A DNA stretch of 64,000 bases. Source: Symbiodinium natans. Taxonomy: Eukaryota > Sar > Dinophyceae > Suessiales > Symbiodiniaceae. The notes below the pieces were generated by a model. The model searched no databases and was not told the DNA's origin. It saw nothing but the letters and a program-made list of their open reading frames with translations. This document shows positions 60,507 through 64,000 of this stretch, piece after piece (positions within the stretch are counted from its first letter, which is position 1; each line of letters begins with the position of its first letter). The position numbers were made by a program, and so were the translations under genes. The stretch spans positions 62,001-126,000 of the forward strand of contig CAJNDS010002364.1 in assembly GCA_905221605.1 (NCBI GenBank). The letters are read 5' to 3'.

Positions 60507-60640
60507 AGTTATATATATATATGTATATATATATACAATTATATATATACACATATATATATATACACATCTTCCTTATGAGAGTAGTGTGGGGATCATG
60601 GCCTGTCTTTTTTTTTTGGGGGGGGGGGGGGGGGGGTGTT
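60507..60640. repeat. (TA)n block and poly(T)-poly(G) junction
   Basis: ATATATATATATGTATATAT palindromes (60507-60570); nine T followed by about 19 G (60610-60638), then TGTTCTTAAGCAAATAGTAG. Confidence 0.9.
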
Positions 60641-61121
60641 CTTAAGCAAATAGTAGCAAACCCAGAACCCTGTAACCCTGAACCCCTGCAACCCCAAACC
60701 AGGCCGGGTCCTGGACGTGTCACTGGATGGCTGTGCCTTCGCGGAAGCAGCTGTTCCGAGCTTGGCAAGGCGCTGGGTTGAGGGCTCAACAGGGCTGAGG
60801 GTGCAGGGTTTCCAGGCCTCAGGTTCACAAGGGCTTCGGGCAACTTGAGATTCAGGGTGGTGGACACTTGAGGCTCAAAATGGTTCGAGGCGCATAGGGT
60901 GGTTTTTGGGGTGATAAGGGACTTCAAACAGGGGCTTTGGGATTGGAGTTGCGGTTTTTTATTGATATAGACCAGGGAATCCACCAACTCAGTTTACGCA
61001 AATGCTTCAAAACAAGGTTCTTTGGGGGGGGGGGGTGCGCTGGCTATGGGCCAGTTGCAGAACCCCACCGCATCCCACCGCCCTTCGAGGATTGGGATCT
61101 TCAGGTTAAAAGGCGGATGTG

Positions 61122-61229
61122 CGTGGAGGTTAGTTGTAAGCTTGGAATAAGTATAGGGCAACTCTACTTACAACCTTATTTAGGGTACTGATAACCGTAT
61201 ACTTATAACTACCCACGAACCTCCAAGTA
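61122..61229. mobile_element. Family B MITE, left end eroded
   Basis: GTGGAGGTTAGTTGTAAG to CCCACGAACCTCCAAGTA. Confidence 0.75.
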
Positions 61230-61345
61230 GCCTTTTGGGATACTTGCGGCTTAACATCCTTCTAATGTATCAGTGATGCATGCAGATTTGCCGGGGTAAT
61301 GTGCGGCCACGGCCGGTAGAGCAAACCATCATTTTGTTGCGAGAT

Positions 61346-61452
61346 ACCTTAGCGATACTTGGGAACATTTTCTGCTTTTTGGGTACTATAATTCCTAAGA
61401 AACAGCTAAATTTCAATGGTTGCTAGGGTACCAAGTTGAGTATAGACCCGTG
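61346..61452. repeat. Family H repeat
   Basis: ATACTTGGGAACATTTTCTGC ... AATTCCTAAGAAACAGCTAA ... GGTTGCTAGGGTACCAAG. Matches 49268-49398. Confidence 0.7.
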
Positions 61453-61554
61453 GAGGCGCGCCAGATGATCGTTGCTTAGTTTGCGAAAACTGCCCAAGCA
61501 GTACGCAACCATCACGGTGGCCCCACGAAACTTCAAGCCCAACTGTTTGTCATA

Positions 61555-61697
61555 CCCAAAGGGCCCAATACCCTTAAATAAGGTATATACCTTAAATCAT
61601 ATAGGCATCCTTAGTATGATTGAAGGTAATATATATATATATGTATATATATATGGTATATTTCATGTTTAAGGGCCTCTCTCTCTCTCTCTCTGGG
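61555..61697. mobile_element. Family A MITE with internal (TA)n and (CT)n
   Basis: CCCAAAGGGCCCAATACCCTT to CTCTGGG. A TATATATATATGTATATA run replaces part of one arm, and CTCTCTCT expands the right end. Confidence 0.75.
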
Positions 61698-61800
61698 TAG
61701 CTTCTGCAGGATTTGCCTGAACGTCCGCAGCTTCTCCTTGTGCCAGTGCGGAGGAGGCGAAGGCTCAAGCCGGGAGGGGCATCGGGACTTCACCTGGGCA

Positions 61801-62010
61801 TACTTTGGAGGTTCAGGGGTAGTTATACGTGGGGTTATAAGTGCCCTAAATAGGGTTGTAAGTAGAGTTGCCCTACTTGTAGTTCTTGGAGGTTACCAGG
61901 GCGAACAGAAGTCTTTAAGTGGGGGGTTAGAAGTACCCTAGAAGTGAGGTTAGAAGTATACTTGCCCTACTTTATGACCCTGCTTATGACGACCCATGAG
62001 CCTTCAAGTA
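61801..62010. mobile_element. Nested or tandem family B MITEs
   Basis: TACTTTGGAGGTTCAGGGGTA starts one element. An internal CTTGGAGGTTACC near 61885 and a second interior with TTAGAAGTACCCTAGAAGTG follow, closing with CATGAGCCTTCAAGTA. Confidence 0.7.
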
Positions 62011-62129
62011 CAGCGGCCCAAAAATGCCGTGGTTCCAGCAGAGGACGTATGGGGCCCAAGTCCTTTGAAAGTAAAAAGGAGGGCCCAAAATGTCTGGCAA
62101 CTCCCAGAACTCCACGTGCCCAGCCACAT

Positions 62130-62271
62130 GCCCTCGCCTTTATAACTATAGGTAGGGTGATAAGTAGCCTAATTAAATATGGTTACAGCCAGTTAAAACG
62201 GTTCTTACCTTAGTTCTTCCCCCTAAACCCTAAATCCTAAACCCAAAACCCAAACTAGGAGCCTCCAAGTA
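62130..62271. mobile_element. Family B MITE relic with telomeric insert
   Basis: TATAACTATAGGTAGGGTGAT ... then CCCTAAACCC units (62220-62250) and the right end AGGAGCCTCCAAGTA. Confidence 0.65.
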
Positions 62272-62327
62272 GCCTCGCCTCCTTGCCAGGATCTTTGGGC
62301 CAGAGCTTTGCAGTTCACCTGGAGGCC

Positions 62328-62475
62328 GGGTTTAGGGTTTATGGCCAGTTTAGGGTTTGGGTTTAGGGTTAGGGTTTAGGGTTTAGGGTTTAGGGTTTAG
62401 GGTTTAGGGTTTAGGGTTTAGGGTTTAGGGTTTAGGGTTTAGGGTTTAGGGTTTAGGGTTTAGGGTTTAGGGTTA
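62328..62475. repeat. Telomeric array, G-rich strand on +
   Basis: About 18 units, nearly perfect after 62363. Confidence 0.95.
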
Positions 62476-63355
62476 GGTCTGCGATGTCTAGCAGGCTTGG
62501 GAGAGATCCGGTGGAGGGGTGTAACTCTTCCCATGCGACCGCGCATGTGGGGGGGGGGGGGGGGGGGGGCTCTGGTTCACGAGATGACTGGCAGTATTGG
62601 ACCTGCTTCTGCCATGATGCACCAGTTTAAAGTGCGAATCTCTTTTCGGGGATTGGAAGCAAGGCTTGTTCTGCCTGCCCTGCCTGCCGCCTGTTCACTA
62701 CATATGGCCCGCTTTTCAACTACGCATGAACCTGCATGTGCTGAGAGTGGCACAGAGGACCTGGCGCGCGGCCTTGGGCGTCGGCGCAAAGGTGGTACCT
62801 GGCCCAGGGATTGCTCTGCGGGGGTTGAGGGCCAGCGCTAGCAGAGGACCTGTTTTGTATACGGGCGCATGGGTTAAGGTTGCGTATCTCGGAGCAATTT
62901 AGGAAGTTGCTATCCTGCAAAAAAAATTAAACAAAAAGCCTTGTGGTATGTTTCGTCATTCTGAGTTCAGGGGATTCCCCAAGCAAGCTTGAAGGCTCTG
63001 TGGAAGTCTGGCCGGACGCAGGTGTTTGACAGTCTTGTTTTTGTTGGGGTGAAGTGACTACCCCAGCTGGCTAAAACAGACCCCATGGTCGGTTTACTGT
63101 GTTCTTGTTGCAGGGGCTGTGGGCACCAACCACTTCTTACTATACTGTAGGGCTCTCATGAATGGCGATGATGTTCGCAGTTTCAGAAATTGCTTCATCA
63201 TTATGTTTCTAAACCCTAAACCCTTAACTACAGCAACAATGAAGGGCCAAAAACCCGTTCAATCAGACTTTGGGCAGGCCCTGGGACGGCTTCGGCAGAG
63301 GCTTCGCCGGCACAGGTGCGCGCAGTGATCGTGGCCCCCAATAGGTTTCAACAAG
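62476..63355. other. Unassigned with G-tract
   Basis: A run of about 20 G at 62549-62569. Plus frames at 62497-62841 and 62666-62902 overlap and are not recognised. A short CCCTAAA piece at 63210. Confidence 0.5.
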
Positions 63356-63450
63356 GTTTAGGGTTTAGGGTTTAGGGTTTAGGGTTTAGGGTTTAGGGTT
63401 CAGGGTTCAGGGTTCAGGGTTTAGGGTTTAGGGTTTAGGGTTTAGGGTTT
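63356..63450. repeat. Telomeric array, G-rich strand on +
   Basis: About 13 units, three of them TTCAGGG in a row. Confidence 0.94.
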
Positions 63451-63499
63451 GGCGGGATTCACGCAAGCCTGTCAAAAAAGGGTTTAGGGTTCGAGTTCT

Positions 63500-63673
63500 G
63501 AGTCCGAAATTGTTTGTACTTTTGGGGCCGTTCATCACCACCGCTGAAGATTCGGAGTTGCCAAAAACCACGCGCCCATCGCTGCAATTCGGCTTGCTGT
63601 CATGCGATCTACTACAACACGACAAGGCCAACCAGCGAAAATGTCTTGCATTCTTGTGAGCTTTTTTGCACAT
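63500..63673 (-). CDS. Possible minus-strand exon, hypothetical
   Basis: The minus frame contains SRSHDSKPNCSDGRVVFGNS then ESSAVVMNGPKSTNNFGLRT. Protein-like. It runs into a telomeric tract. No family recognised. Confidence 0.35.
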
Positions 63674-63706
63674 TGATCTGAAGCTCAGGCCTCTCGGGAC
63701 ATGAGG

Positions 63707-63976
63707 TCAGTTCTCAAGTCCCGGATTAATTATGCTGCCTGTTATACGGCATGCGGCTTTGGCATATTTGATTCTGGGTATGTAGGAAGTGCTGTCCAGT
63801 GACTTTCCGGCTGCATCAGCCGGGGAATGAGGTCTCGCGATCGACCCGAGAAAGACAGCGGCACTCTCAGACAATCTTGCCTGGCAGAACTGTGCTTTGA
63901 ACACAGCAGTTGCATAGCTGCGCAGCTGCATGTGCCGAGGCTCGATTTTCAGGCTCGACAAGGCATGCTCATGCAA
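63707..63976 (-). CDS. Possible minus-strand coding segment, hypothetical
   Basis: 89 codons from ATG at 63976: MHEHALSSLKIEPRHMQLRS, YATAVFKAQFCQARLSESAA and VFLGSIARPHSPADAAGKSL. Intact but unrecognised. Lies at the window edge. Confidence 0.33.
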   Translation of the reverse strand: MHEHALSSLKIEPRHMQLRSYATAVFKAQFCQARLSESAAVFLGSIARPHSPADAAGKSLDSTSYIPRIKYAKAACRITGSIINPGLEN

Positions 63977-64000
63977 GCACGAGTGCGCACACCAGCCTAA

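Overview
The window looks like nuclear DNA of a dinoflagellate. Three things point there. (1) A dinoflagellate trans-spliced leader (DinoSL) sequence is present at 50421-50442. (2) Introns must be removed through GA and GC donors as well as GT to keep a conserved ribosomal protein gene in frame. (3) The plant/alveolate-type telomere heptamer TTTAGGG/CCCTAAA occurs everywhere, in both orientations, as short interstitial arrays, often every few hundred bases. The species cannot be named from sequence alone. Neither window edge is a telomere, and the arrays show no gradient toward one end.

Genes are sparse and cut into tiny exons. The securely identified one is the small-subunit ribosomal protein eS12 (RPS12), + strand, 6734-10622. 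It has eight exons (21-100 nt) whose phases join into a roughly 139-residue protein, with introns made largely of telomeric repeats and palindromic MITE-like elements. At 1-1504 lies the 3' part of a long coiled-coil protein gene, with a MITE-like intron at 891-1021. Other exon-like pieces include leucine-rich-repeat exons (18253, 34616, 35293, 37714), a possible histidine-phosphatase exon (26704), a possible membrane-protein exon (22634), acidic/basic hypothetical exons (52299, 53132, 53971) and an intact 247-codon reading frame (27939-28682). Most other open frames are fortuitous or repeat-derived.

The rest is repeats. At least nine families of short (about 100-140 bp) near-palindromic elements (called A-I here) recur across the window. 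Several copies are broken by inserted telomeric heptamers, which gives a relative order of events: MITE first, telomeric repeat later. Several copies lie exactly at exon borders and look like introners. Larger blocks are a (TAG/CTA)n strand-switch microsatellite (19893-20560), a 1.9-kb fold-back unit packed with a 23-bp palindrome (29071-30968) next to a second ACT array (30969-31301), a tandem array of 0.63-0.89-kb units (38545-about 42060), and GC-rich minisatellites (43817-44168, 55386-55810).

The most interesting signal is the interplay of interstitial telomeric repeats with everything else. Arrays sit cleanly inside transposon terminal repeats, seem to supply GT donors and a stop codon to exons, and abut a spliced-leader-tagged cDNA-like segment at its first base. 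This suggests telomeric repeats have been added internally on a large scale, by telomerase healing of breaks or by a telomere-linked retroelement. That mechanism is inference. The repeat insertions and their junctions are visible directly.
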